The notes beneath the pieces are model-generated. The model did no database searches. It was given only the letters and a program-made list of their open reading frames with translations, and was not told where the DNA came from. This document shows, piece by piece, positions 41,037 to 48,943 of a DNA stretch of 64,000 nt (the first letter of the stretch is position 1; every line of letters begins with the position of its first letter). Position numbers and translations under genes: made by a program. This DNA comes from Lentzea sp. NEAU-D7 (GTDB lineage: Bacteria > Actinomycetota > Actinomycetes > Mycobacteriales > Pseudonocardiaceae), in the NCBI RefSeq assembly GCF_026242055.1, contig NZ_JAPJDL010000014.1, forward strand, positions 174,624 to 238,623, in the 5' to 3' direction.

Positions 41037-41771
41037 TCACAGACCGACGAGCTTGTACAGCCCGCCGACCTCCTGGCGGTTCAGAACGCGCATCGAACCG
41101 GGCCGCTGGTTGCCGAGCGACACGTCACCGACCGCGACGCGGACCAGCGACTGCACCGGGTACCCGGCGGTCTCCATGAGGCGGCGGACGATGTGCTTGC
41201 GACCCTCGTGCAGCACGATCTCGACCAGCGCCTTGCCGGGCACGGCGCTGATGAGCTTGAAGGAGTCGACCTTGGCCGGTCCGTCCTCCAGCTCGATGCC
41301 CGCCTTGAGCTTCTTGTTGAGGCCCTTCTCGACCGGGCCGGGGACCTCGGCGAGATACGTCTTCTTGACGTTGTAGCTCGGGTGCATCAGCCGGTGCGCG
41401 AGCTCGCCGTCGTTCGTGAGCAGCAGCAGCCCCTCGGTCTCGGCGTCGAGGCGCCCGACGTGGAACAGCCGCTCCTTGCGGTTGCGCACCAGGTCGCCCA
41501 CGCACGGCCGGCCCAGGTCGTCCTCCATCGTGGAGAGCATCCCGAACGGCTTGTTCAGCGCGATCGTGACGACGTCCTCGCGGATCTGCACCCGCAGCCC
41601 GTCGACGTGCACGACCGCGGTCTCCGGGTCGATCCGCCGACCCTGCTCGCGCACGACCTTGCCGTCGACCTGCACCCGCCCCTGCTCGATCAGCTCTTCG
41701 GAAGCGCGGCGCGAGGCGATCCCCGCTTGCGCGAGCACCTTCTGCAGGCGCACGCCCTCGTTCTCAGACAT
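41037..41771 (-). CDS. rluB: 23S rRNA pseudouridine synthase, RluB-like
   Basis: 244 residues. An S4 RNA-binding domain (RLQKVLAQAGIASRRASEELIEQGRVQVDGKVV) precedes an RsuA/RluB catalytic domain with the active Asp in HVGRLDAETEGLLLLTNDG, then KTYLAEV and HEGRKHIVRRLMETAGYPVQSLVRVAVGD. ATG 41771 overlaps scpB by 8 bases. It is the last gene of the parA-scpA-scpB-rluB unit, the same order as M. tuberculosis Rv1708-Rv1711. In mycobacteria cmk and der follow; here the STAND cluster does. Confidence 0.9.
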   Translation of the reverse strand: MSENEGVRLQKVLAQAGIASRRASEELIEQGRVQVDGKVVREQGRRIDPETAVVHVDGLRVQIREDVVTIALNKPFGMLSTMEDDLGRPCVGDLVRNRKERLFHVGRLDAETEGLLLLTNDGELAHRLMHPSYNVKKTYLAEVPGPVEKGLNKKLKAGIELEDGPAKVDSFKLISAVPGKALVEIVLHEGRKHIVRRLMETAGYPVQSLVRVAVGDVSLGNQRPGSMRVLNRQEVGGLYKLVGL

Positions 41772-42627
41772 CGTCGATCGCATCCACTTCGGGCAGCAGC
41801 GGGGCGATTGGCGGCAAGTCGGCAAGTGACGACAGCCCCAACCGCTCCAGGAACAGTTCGGTCGTGCGGTACAGGATCCCACCTGTGTCGCTGTCGGTGC
41901 CCGTCTCCTCGATGAGCCCTCGTGCGACCAGGGTCCGGATCACACCGTCCACGTTGACGCCCCGGACCGCCGCGATCCGCGCCCTCGTCACGGGCTGCCG
42001 GTAGGCGATCACCGCGAGCGTCTCCAGAGCAGCGCGGGTGAGTTTCGCGCGCTGGCCGTCGAGCAACAGCTTCTCCACGAACGGAGCGAACCGGTCTCGC
42101 GTGTAGAACCGCCAGCCGTCCCCCGCCCTGCGCAGGTCGATGCCGCTGCCGGACTCGGTGTACCGGGTGGAGAGTCTACGGAGTGCCTGCTTGACCCGCT
42201 TCACCGGCTGCTCGAGAGCACTGCTGAGGGCGTCCTCGCCGATCGGGCTGTCGACGACCAGCAGGACCGACTCCAGTGCCGCGTCGAAGGTGGCGTCGTC
42301 GGCGAGGTCGGGCAGGCCGCTGTCCTCGATGGCCTCCTCCGGGGCCGCGGCGAGGAGCTGGGCCTCGAGGGTGGCGGCGTCCTCGGTGTCGGCCGGGTCT
42401 GGCTCGTCGAGCACGACAGCGGCGGGGGCGGCGTCGTCGAGCGCGGCGTCGGGCTCCGGTCCGGGTGGAACGTGGCCCGGCTCGGCCACCACCTCGGGCA
42501 CCTCCAGCTCAGCCGAGGCGGGGGCGGCGTCGTCCAGCGCGGCGTCCGCCTCGGGCCCGGTGCCGTCGAACGCCGGCCCCGGCCTCTCGATCTCCGCCGC
42601 GTCCGGCCCGACCAGTGGCTCGCTCAT
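41764..42627 (-). CDS. scpB: Segregation and condensation protein ScpB
   Basis: 287 residues. The C-terminal 185 form the winged-helix ScpB core (FDAALESVLLVVDSPIGEDALSSAL ... KLTRAALETLAVIAYRQPVTRARIAAVRGVNVDGVIRTLVARGLIEETG). A roughly 100-residue acidic Pro/Ala-rich extension precedes it and contains a tandem duplication (PEADAALDDAAPA and PEPDAALDDAAPA). ScpB dimerises and binds ScpA in the SMC complex. ATG 42627 overlaps the scpA stop by 4 bases. Confidence 0.93.
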   Translation of the reverse strand: MSEPLVGPDAAEIERPGPAFDGTGPEADAALDDAAPASAELEVPEVVAEPGHVPPGPEPDAALDDAAPAAVVLDEPDPADTEDAATLEAQLLAAAPEEAIEDSGLPDLADDATFDAALESVLLVVDSPIGEDALSSALEQPVKRVKQALRRLSTRYTESGSGIDLRRAGDGWRFYTRDRFAPFVEKLLLDGQRAKLTRAALETLAVIAYRQPVTRARIAAVRGVNVDGVIRTLVARGLIEETGTDSDTGGILYRTTELFLERLGLSSLADLPPIAPLLPEVDAIDDV

Positions 42628-43454
42628 CCGCCGTAGTCCTCGTCCTCGTCGCCGGCGTGCACTTGCGCCTGCGCGTCCTCCAACGTCCCGCCGACCCACG
42701 TCACCTGCAGCGGACCGAGCGGGTCCTCCTGCTCGAAGGCCAGCGACTTCTCGCGGTACAGCTCCAGCAGTGCCAGGAACCGCGCCACGACCTCCATGGT
42801 CTCGGTGCACTCGGCGACGATCTCCGAGAACGACGCGGTGCCCTTCTCGATCAGCATCGCGCGCAGCAGGTCGGCGGTCTCGCGGATCGACACGCGGTGC
42901 TGGTGGATGTGCGCGACGGACAGGGTCCGCTTCTGCTTGGGGCGGAAGGCCGCGGCCGCGATGAGGGCGAACTTGTCGGGGGTGACGCCGAGCATCACCT
43001 CGGGCAGCAGGCCCTCGAAGCGCGGTTCCAGCGACACCGAGCGCGGGTAGCGCCGGTACGCGCCCTGCTCCAGCTCGGCGAACAGGGCCGCGACCTGCTT
43101 GTAGGCGCGGTACTGCAGCAGCCGGGCGAACAGGAGGTCGCGTGCCTCCAGCAACGCCAGGTCGTCCTCGTCCTCGACGTCACCGGTGGGCAGCAGCCGG
43201 GCGGCCTTCAGGTCCAGCAGGGTGGCCGCGATGACCAGGAACTCGGTGGTCTCGTCGAGGTCCCACTTCTCGCCCATGCCGCGGAGGTGCGCGATGAAGT
43301 CGTCGGTGACCGTGTGCAGCGCCACCTCGGTCACGTCGAGCGTGTGCTGGGAGATCAGCTGGAGCAGCAGGTCGAACGGACCTTCGAAGTTCGTGAGCCG
43401 AACCTTGAACTTGCCGTCGTCAACCGGGGTCTCAGCAGGGGCCGGCTCTGTCAC
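42624..43454 (-). CDS. scpA: Segregation and condensation protein ScpA
   Basis: 276-residue kleisin. The N-terminal SMC-neck-binding segment is FEGPFDLLLQLISQHTLDVTEVALHTVTDDFIAHLRGM, with the second block EFLVIAATLLDLKAARLLP; the C-terminal winged helix includes FSEIVAECTETMEVVARFLALLELYREKSLAFEQ. It bridges SMC heads in chromosome condensation. GTG 43454 overlaps the preceding RHH-like gene by 4 bases, and the stop overlaps scpB. Confidence 0.95.
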   Translation of the reverse strand: MTEPAPAETPVDDGKFKVRLTNFEGPFDLLLQLISQHTLDVTEVALHTVTDDFIAHLRGMGEKWDLDETTEFLVIAATLLDLKAARLLPTGDVEDEDDLALLEARDLLFARLLQYRAYKQVAALFAELEQGAYRRYPRSVSLEPRFEGLLPEVMLGVTPDKFALIAAAAFRPKQKRTLSVAHIHQHRVSIRETADLLRAMLIEKGTASFSEIVAECTETMEVVARFLALLELYREKSLAFEQEDPLGPLQVTWVGGTLEDAQAQVHAGDEDEDYGG

Positions 43455-43774
43455 TGCTCGCGCAACCTGCGTACCAGCAACGACGCGTCACCGTGCGTTT
43501 CGAGGTCGTCCAGCACGATGGCGATCGCCTCGCGCACCACGCGGCCCCGGTCGACGGCCAGGGAGTGCTCACCGCGCAGCACGAGCCGTGCCTGTTCGAG
43601 GGCGAGGAGCTCCTCGTCGGACACGTAGACCGTGATCTTCGTGGTGTGCTTGGTGCGGCCGGAGCCTCGGCGTTGCTGCGGAGCCTGCTCGGACGAGGAG
43701 ACCTCGGTGGAGGGCGCGGCAGCGGTCAGCCTGAACAGTTCCGCGGCCCCCGGTAGCGATGGGCGACGGTTCAC
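43451..43774 (-). CDS. Small conserved protein with ribbon-helix-helix-like segment
   Basis: 107 residues. A disordered N-terminal 45 residues (Ser/Gln/Arg-rich) precede HTTKITVYVSDEELLALEQARLVLRGEHSLAVDRGRVVREAIAIVLDDLE, a beta-strand followed by two helices as in RHH (CopG/ParG-like) DNA-binding proteins. It lies between parA and scpA with 4-base overlaps at both ends, a position conserved in actinobacteria. This suggests a chromosome-partition accessory role, possibly partner of the adjacent ParA. That role is inference. Confidence 0.75.
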   Translation of the reverse strand: MNRRPSLPGAAELFRLTAAAPSTEVSSSEQAPQQRRGSGRTKHTTKITVYVSDEELLALEQARLVLRGEHSLAVDRGRVVREAIAIVLDDLETHGDASLLVRRLREQ

Positions 43775-44694
43775 CGGGCGATCACCTCGCGAGCCAGCGC
43801 GCGGTACGCGTTGGCGCCCGCGGATCGCGGTGCCCAGCGGGTGATCGGCTCGCCGGCCACGGTGGTCTCCGGGAAGCGCACCGTGCGGTTGATGACCGAG
43901 TCGAACACGATCTCGCCGAACGCCTCCACGACGCGGGCCATGACCTCACGCGAGTGCAGCGTGCGCGGGTCGTACATCGTGGCGAGGATGCCGGTGATGT
44001 TGAGCTTGGGGTTCAAGCGTTCCTTGACCTTCTCGATGGTGTCGATGAGCAGCGCCACCCCGCGCAGCGAGAAGAACTCGCACTCCAGCGGGATCAGCAC
44101 ACCGTCCGCGGCCGCGAGGGCGTTCACCGTGAGCAGGCCGAGCGAGGGCTGGCAGTCGACCAGCACGTAGTCGTAGTGGTCGATCACAGGACGAAGGGTG
44201 CGCACGAGCGTGTGCTCGCGGCCCACCTCCGACACGAGCTGGATCTCGGCCGCCGACAGGTCGATGTTGCTCGGCAGCAGGTCCATGTCGTCGACCATGG
44301 TCTTGCGGATCACGTCGGGAACGGCGGTGTCGTTCTCCATGATGACGTTGTAGATCGTGGTTTCCAGCTGGTGCGGGTGCACGCCGAGGCCCACGGACAG
44401 CGCGCCCTGCGGGTCGAAGTCGACGAGCAGCACCCGGCGGCCGTACTCGGCCAGCGCCGCGCCCAGGTTGATGGTCGTCGTCGTCTTGCCGACGCCGCCC
44501 TTCTGGTTGCAGACAGCCAGGATCTTCGCCGGACCGTGGTGCAGCAACGGCGGCGGATCGGGGATGTGGCGACGCGGTCTGCCCGTCGGGCCGATGCCGT
44601 CGACCTGCTCCGTGGCGACGTCGTCCACGGGCGCGGCGTGCGGGGCCAGGTTCAGGTCGGCACGGGGCGCGAAAGCGTGCTCCGGTGTCGACAT
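43771..44694 (-). CDS. ParA-family chromosome-partition ATPase (second, scp-linked ParA)
   Basis: 307 residues. The deviant Walker A is NQKGGVGKTTTTINLGAAL, Walker A' is VLLVDFDPQGALSVGLG, and Walker B is YDYVLVDCQPSLGLLTVNAL. A 60-residue Pro-rich N-terminal extension precedes the ATPase. This is the Rv1708-type ParA encoded with scpAB rather than the oriC-proximal parAB. ATG 44694 (MSTPEHAF) has GAGGGAA upstream; a longer in-frame start at 44766 is less likely. First gene of the parA-RHH-scpA-scpB-rluB operon. Confidence 0.9.
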   Translation of the reverse strand: MSTPEHAFAPRADLNLAPHAAPVDDVATEQVDGIGPTGRPRRHIPDPPPLLHHGPAKILAVCNQKGGVGKTTTTINLGAALAEYGRRVLLVDFDPQGALSVGLGVHPHQLETTIYNVIMENDTAVPDVIRKTMVDDMDLLPSNIDLSAAEIQLVSEVGREHTLVRTLRPVIDHYDYVLVDCQPSLGLLTVNALAAADGVLIPLECEFFSLRGVALLIDTIEKVKERLNPKLNITGILATMYDPRTLHSREVMARVVEAFGEIVFDSVINRTVRFPETTVAGEPITRWAPRSAGANAYRALAREVIAR

Positions 44695-44796
44695 GGCTGG
44701 CGTTCCCTCGTCTGGTCGTAGTCGTCTCTCCGGGCGCAGCGTAGGCCGCACCCGTGCGAGCGGCAACGCGCCTCGCCGGTGTTTGTCAAGACTGAG

Positions 44797-45126
44797 TTAG
44801 ACCGAGACATCCGTTCGTGTTCGCCTGTCCGCCGCGGACAGCACCACGTCCAGCAGACCCGGGAAGAGAAGATCCAGGTCATCGCGACGCAATGACACCC
44901 AGCGCTGGTTTCCCCGGCAGCGTGTTCGGGTGATGCCCGCTTCGCGCAGCACGCGCAGGTGCTGGGAGAGGGTCGACTTAGCCACGTCCACCTCGAAGGC
45001 CCCGCACAGCCTCTCGCCGCTCGACTGGATCTGGCGCACGACCGCGAGCCTCGTCGGGTCGCTCAGCGCGTGCAGCACAGCGGCTAGATCAATGGCCTGC
45101 GGGGACGGCTCGTCCAAGTTCGGCAC
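44797..45126 (-). CDS. ArsR-family transcriptional regulator
   Basis: 109 residues with a winged HTH: LHALSDPTRLAVVRQIQSSGERLCGAFEVDVAKSTLSQHLRVLREAGITRTRCRGNQRWVSLRRDDLD. The pattern GE-x-C-x-x-F-x-x-x-x-KSTLSQHLRVLREAG is the actinobacterial group that usually represses adjacent transporter or oxidoreductase genes. The single Cys41-type residue is not a full metal site. It stands between xerD and parA with no obvious target gene next to it. Confidence 0.9.
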   Translation of the reverse strand: MPNLDEPSPQAIDLAAVLHALSDPTRLAVVRQIQSSGERLCGAFEVDVAKSTLSQHLRVLREAGITRTRCRGNQRWVSLRRDDLDLLFPGLLDVVLSAADRRTRTDVSV

Positions 45127-45150
45127 CTGCCCACCGTACCCGTGGAAGCC

Positions 45151-46038
45151 TCATGTTCCAGTGGCCCGAGGGTGTGCAGTTGCGTAGACCTCCCTCAAAG
45201 TCGTAACGGTTACCAGTGTGTACACCTGAGTGGTCGTAACGGATGCGTGCCCGAGGAGTTCTTGCACCACCCGAACGTCGGCACCCCCTTCGAGCAGATG
45301 GGTGGCGAACGAATGCCGCAACGTGTGGGGGGACACCACCGAGGTGATCCCCGCCTGCTCCGCCGCGGTCTTCAGAACGGTCCACGCGCTCTGCCGCGAG
45401 AGCCTTCCGCCCCGTGCGTTCAAGAACAACGCGGGTGTGCCACGGCCTTTGGCCGCCAGCTCGGGACGTGCTCGGACCAGGTAGGCGTCGACCGCCGCCA
45501 ACGCCGGCCGCCCGACCGGGACCAGCCGCTGCTTCCCGCCCTTCCCGTCCAGCAGGACCGTCCGCTCGGAAGCGTCGATGTCGTCCACGTCCAGCCCGAC
45601 GACCTCGGAGATTCGTGCTCCCGTCGAGTACAGCAGCTCCAGCAGTGCTTTGTCCCTGAGGTTTCCCACAGTGTCGAGGAGGGTGAGAACCTCATTGATG
45701 GGTAATGCTTTCGGCAGCCTCTTCGGCGGTGACGGCGGGTGCACGGCCCGTGCGGCGTCATGCGGCACAACGCCTTCACGGTGTGCGAAGCGGTGCAGCC
45801 CGCGCACGGCGACCAACGTCCGTGCGGCAGACGACGCCGCGAGCCCGCTTTCGCGCAGCACGGCCAGGAACTCACTCACCTGCAGTTCCGTCACCGCGGC
45901 CAAGTCGGTGACACCTATGGACTCCAGGTGCTCGGTGTAGCGACGCAGGTCGCGGGTGTAGGAGTCGAGCGTGTTGCGGGCGGTGCCGCGTTCCACGGCG
46001 AGGTGGTCGAGATAGGTCGCCACCAGATCGGCAATCAC
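45151..46038 (-). CDS. xerD: Site-specific tyrosine recombinase XerD
   Basis: 295 residues, the usual XerD length, resolving chromosome dimers at dif with XerC. An N-terminal SAM-like core-binding domain (1-100) precedes the catalytic domain with Arg142 (GARISEV), Lys166 (DGKGGK), His238 and Arg241 (HTLRHSF), His264 (GHAS) and the nucleophile Tyr273 (QVYT). It overlaps ald by 4 bases, so it is translated from an ald-xerD message. In M. tuberculosis (Rv1701) it also lies in this block. Confidence 0.95.
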   Translation of the reverse strand: MIADLVATYLDHLAVERGTARNTLDSYTRDLRRYTEHLESIGVTDLAAVTELQVSEFLAVLRESGLAASSAARTLVAVRGLHRFAHREGVVPHDAARAVHPPSPPKRLPKALPINEVLTLLDTVGNLRDKALLELLYSTGARISEVVGLDVDDIDASERTVLLDGKGGKQRLVPVGRPALAAVDAYLVRARPELAAKGRGTPALFLNARGGRLSRQSAWTVLKTAAEQAGITSVVSPHTLRHSFATHLLEGGADVRVVQELLGHASVTTTQVYTLVTVTTLREVYATAHPRATGT

Positions 46039-47105
46039 TCCAGCCCTTCCAACACGATCTCTCCAGCACGCGCGTTGACACCCTTGGCGAGCGCCGGGTC
46101 ATCCGCGACAGCGCGATCAAAACCCTTGTCCGCCAACGCGATGACGTACGGCAGCGTCACGTTCGTGAGCGCGTACGTCGACGTGTTCGGCACGGCACCG
46201 GGCATGTTCGCGACGCAGTAGAACACGGAGTCGTGCACGCGGTACGTCGGCGCGTCGTGCGTGGTCGGCCGCGTGTCCTCGAAACACCCGCCCTGGTCGA
46301 CCGCGATGTCCACGAGCACGCTGCCGGGCCGCATCCGCGACACCAGCTCGTTGCTGACGAGCTTCGGCGCCTTCGCGCCCGGCACCAGCACCGCGCCGAT
46401 CACCAGATCCGCCCACTGGCAGGCCTTCTCGACCTCGTAGACGTTCGAGGCGATCGTCTGCAGGTGCCCGCGGTAGGTGAAGTCGATCTGCCGCAACCGG
46501 TTGACGTTCTTGTCCAGCACGACCACCTCGGCCTGCATGCCCACGGCCATCGCCGCCGCGTTCATCCCCGCCACGCCCGCGCCGATCACCGCGACCTTGC
46601 CCGCCGCCACTCCGGGCGCCCCGCCGAGCAGCACCCCGCGCCCGCCCTGGGCTCGTTCCAGGCAGTGCGCGCCGACCTGGGCGGCCATCCGCCCGGCGAT
46701 CTCGCTCATGGGCGCCAGCAACGGCAACGACCCGTCGGGCAATTGCACGGTCTCGTAGGCGATGGCCGTGATGCCGGAGGCCGCGATCGCCGCGGTGCAC
46801 GCCGGCGAGGCCGCGAGGTGCAGGTAGGTGAACAGCACCTGGTCGCGGCGCATGCGGTGGTATTCGGGCTCGATCGGTTCCTTGACCTTGAGAACCAGGT
46901 CCGCCGACCCCCAGACCTCGTCGGCCGACGAGGCGATCCGCGCGCCCGCCGCCACGTACTCGTGGTCGGGGAACGACGACCCCGCACCGGCGTCGCGCTC
47001 GAGGACGGCCGCGTGCCCGCGGCTCACCAGCTCGACCACTCCGGCGGGTGTGATCGCGACGCGGTACTCGTGGTTCTTGATCTCCTTTGGGACACCGACC
47101 AGCAT
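46035..47105 (-). CDS. ald: Alanine dehydrogenase
   Basis: 356 residues; NAD-dependent L-alanine/pyruvate interconversion. MLVGVPKEIKNHEYRVAITPAGVVELVSRGHAVLLE-like opening, catalytic Lys in VLKVKEP, Rossmann loop VIGAGVAGMNAAAMAVGM with Asp in VVLDKN, and the C-terminal IAVDQGGCFEDTRPTTHDAPTY are all present. ATG 47105 is chosen by homology to the family N-terminus. It is divergent from the DUF1707/TM2 gene with 52 bases between, and overlaps xerD by 4 bases. Ald is not in the corresponding mycobacterial block, so it is a lineage-specific insertion. Confidence 0.95.
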   Translation of the reverse strand: MLVGVPKEIKNHEYRVAITPAGVVELVSRGHAAVLERDAGAGSSFPDHEYVAAGARIASSADEVWGSADLVLKVKEPIEPEYHRMRRDQVLFTYLHLAASPACTAAIAASGITAIAYETVQLPDGSLPLLAPMSEIAGRMAAQVGAHCLERAQGGRGVLLGGAPGVAAGKVAVIGAGVAGMNAAAMAVGMQAEVVVLDKNVNRLRQIDFTYRGHLQTIASNVYEVEKACQWADLVIGAVLVPGAKAPKLVSNELVSRMRPGSVLVDIAVDQGGCFEDTRPTTHDAPTYRVHDSVFYCVANMPGAVPNTSTYALTNVTLPYVIALADKGFDRAVADDPALAKGVNARAGEIVLEGLE

Positions 47106-47157
47106 CGTCGCAGCGTATTCCCGATATCGATCTGCTGCATCGGATACCGTGCGAGCC

Positions 47158-47745
47158 GTGTCAGAAGCATTCGGGCCCGAGCAGCAACGCATCGGCAACC
47201 AGCAGCGCGAAGAGGCGATCACCGCGCTCAACGACCACTTCGCGATGGCGCGGCTCGACATCGGCGAGTACCAGGACCGCGTGAACCGCGCGTCCGGCGC
47301 GCAGAGCTACGCCGAGCTCGCGGAGCTGTTCCGCGACCTGCCGCAGCCCCACCCGCCGTTCCTCGCGCCGCCGTCGGTGCCGTTCGCCGTGCCCCCGGCC
47401 CCGCCCGGCTACCCGCCCCAGCAGACCCAGCCGTACTACCCGCCGCCGACGGGCCCGCAGTACGCGGTGCCGCCGCCCCCGCCCGGCTACGGCAGCCCGG
47501 GCGCTCCGTACGGCTACGACCCGATCACCGGCGTGCCGCTGTCGGACAAGTCGAAGATCGCCGCCGGCGTGCTGCAGCTGTTCCTGGGCAACCTGGGCAT
47601 CGGCCGCTTCTACACCGGGCACACCGGCATCGCCGTCGCGCAGCTGCTGACGTGCGGTGGCTGCGGCATCTGGTCGCTGATCGACGGGATCATCATCCTG
47701 GTCAACGGCGGCACGGACGCGCAGGGCCGCAAGCTCCGGGACTAG
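47158..47745 (+). CDS. DUF1707 plus TM2-domain membrane protein
   Basis: 195 residues. The DUF1707 domain (about 10-60: RIGNQQREEAITALNDHFAMARLDIGEYQDRVNRASGAQSYAELAELFRDLP) is followed by a Pro/Tyr-rich linker and a TM2 domain with two helices (SKIAAGVLQLFLGNLGIGRFYTGHTGIAVAQLLT, CGGCGIWSLIDGIIILV). GTG 47158 begins the reading frame and may be leaderless. Its TAG stop is the left terminal CTAG of the palindromic element that follows. Function unknown. Confidence 0.85.
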   Translation: MSEAFGPEQQRIGNQQREEAITALNDHFAMARLDIGEYQDRVNRASGAQSYAELAELFRDLPQPHPPFLAPPSVPFAVPPAPPGYPPQQTQPYYPPPTGPQYAVPPPPPGYGSPGAPYGYDPITGVPLSDKSKIAAGVLQLFLGNLGIGRFYTGHTGIAVAQLLTCGGCGIWSLIDGIIILVNGGTDAQGRKLRD

Positions 47746-47909
47746 GCCGTGTCCCGGCAGTCTCGTCGGGCGGCAGTGGCGGCCGAGGGCCCCGGAGACG
47801 ACACCCCCGCGATGCCCGAATACGCCCGGTATGAGGGCATCGCGGCGGCGCCGTCTCCGGGTCTCTCGCCCGCGCCTGCCACCGGACGAACTTCCGGGAC
47901 ACGGCCTAG
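47742..47909. mobile_element. 168-bp palindromic MITE flanked by CTAG
   Basis: The segment begins CTAGGCCGTGTCCCGG (47742-47757) and ends with the exact complement (47894-47909). The two 84-base arms are imperfect inverted copies throughout, with a near-perfect central dyad around CGCGATGCCC / GGGCATCGCG. It has no coding capacity for a transposase. IS5-group elements duplicate YTAR targets and CTAG fits, so this looks like a non-autonomous element mobilised by an IS5-like transposase encoded elsewhere. Excision to a single CTAG would leave both convergent flanking genes ending in TAG at the same palindromic site. As RNA it would form a very strong bidirectional terminator. Confidence 0.8.
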
Positions 47910-48301
47910 ATCCCCAGCAGATTCCTGCCCACGCCCCACACTGCGGCAACGACGAGAACGGCGAAACCGACCGGCTTCGGCACGGATCGCCGTTCGCCGT
48001 TCCACCGGTCGCGGGTCCAGCGCGCGAACAGCCACACGGCCAAAGGCACGCCCAGCGCGAGCAACACGGCGTTGAAGTGGAACGCGCTGACGACATCGCC
48101 GTGCAGCAACGCGTGCACCATGCGCGTGACACCACACGCAGGGCAGTTCAGGCCCGTCAGCCAGTTGACGGGGCACTTCGGCAGCAGGTTGCCCGGCTTG
48201 TTCGGGTCGACGAACAGCAGCAGCACCGCGCCCGCGCCGCCCAGTGCGAGAACGCCGAAGGGTGCCTTCATCCGTGCGAAGGCACCCTTCAACGTCTGCA
48301 T
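47906..48301 (-). CDS. DUF2752 membrane protein
   Basis: 131 residues. The DUF2752 motif CPVNWLTGLNCPACGVTRMVHALLHGDVVSAFHFNAV contains the conserved CPxCGxTR; three hydrophobic helices flank it. These proteins often occur with TM2 proteins, as here, where the DUF1707/TM2 gene is convergent. Its TAG stop lies in the right terminal CTAG of the MITE. ATG 48301 is used; ATG 48271 (MKAPFGVL) is an alternative because a strong hairpin covers the first codons. Function unknown. Confidence 0.85.
   Translation of the reverse strand: MQTLKGAFARMKAPFGVLALGGAGAVLLLFVDPNKPGNLLPKCPVNWLTGLNCPACGVTRMVHALLHGDVVSAFHFNAVLLALGVPLAVWLFARWTRDRWNGERRSVPKPVGFAVLVVAAVWGVGRNLLGI
48257..48290 (-). terminator. Hairpin within first codons of the DUF2752 gene
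   Basis: GAAGGGTGCCTTC (48257-48269) and GAAGGCACCCTTC (48278-48290) form a perfect 13-bp stem with an 8-base loop. It lies 20 bases beyond the nudix stop and inside codons 4-15 of the next gene, so it could end pyrG-nudix transcription or control DUF2752 translation. Confidence 0.5.
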
Positions 48302-48310
48302 GAACCCAAC

Positions 48311-48943
48311 CTACTTCTTGCGGGCGGCGAACCGGGTCGGCTTGTCGCGGAACGGTGCGTCGGCCGGGCGCGGTTCCGCCCGCCCCGCCAGCACCTCGTG
48401 CGCCGCGAGCAGCCCGGCCACGGCCGAGGAGTTCACGATCTCCCCGGACAGGACCATCCGCACGGCCTCGTCGAGCGGGAAGCGGTGGACCTCCAGATCC
48501 GCCTCCTCCTCGCCCTGCACGTCACGGTCCACTTCGGACAGTTCGCGCGCCAGGTACACGCGCACGACCTCGTCGGTGAAGCCGGGGGACGCGGCCGTGT
48601 CGACCAGCGTGTCCCAGCGCGCCGCTTCGAGCCCGACCTCCTCGGCCAGCTCGCGCCGCGCGCCGACGACCGGCTCCTCGCCGTCGTGGTCGAGCAGCCC
48701 GGCCGGCAGCTCCCAGAGGTGCCGCCCGAGCGCGTGCCGGTACTGGTGGATCAGCACGACCTCACCGGCGTCGTCCACGGCCACGACCGCGACGGCGCCC
48801 ATGTGCTCGACGATCTCGCGCTTGGCCGTGCCGCCACCGGGCATCTCGACCTCGTCGATCCGCAGTGCGACGACCTTCCCGACGTGCAGGTCCTCGCTGG
48901 AGACCGTCCGGAAGTCGTGCCGCGTCCCAAAATCGGATGTCAC
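48311..48943 (-). CDS. NUDIX hydrolase, ADP-ribose pyrophosphatase-like
   Basis: 210 residues. The Nudix box is GLLDHDGEEPVVGARRELAEEVGLE, preceded by VVLIHQYRHALGRHLWELPAG and followed by SPGFTDEVVRVYLAREL, as in ADP-ribose pyrophosphatases. It hydrolyses ADP-ribose to AMP and ribose-5-phosphate. GTG 48943 overlaps the pyrG stop by 4 bases. The same pair is Rv1699-Rv1700 in M. tuberculosis. Confidence 0.9.
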   Translation of the reverse strand: MTSDFGTRHDFRTVSSEDLHVGKVVALRIDEVEMPGGGTAKREIVEHMGAVAVVAVDDAGEVVLIHQYRHALGRHLWELPAGLLDHDGEEPVVGARRELAEEVGLEAARWDTLVDTAASPGFTDEVVRVYLARELSEVDRDVQGEEEADLEVHRFPLDEAVRMVLSGEIVNSSAVAGLLAAHEVLAGRAEPRPADAPFRDKPTRFAARKK

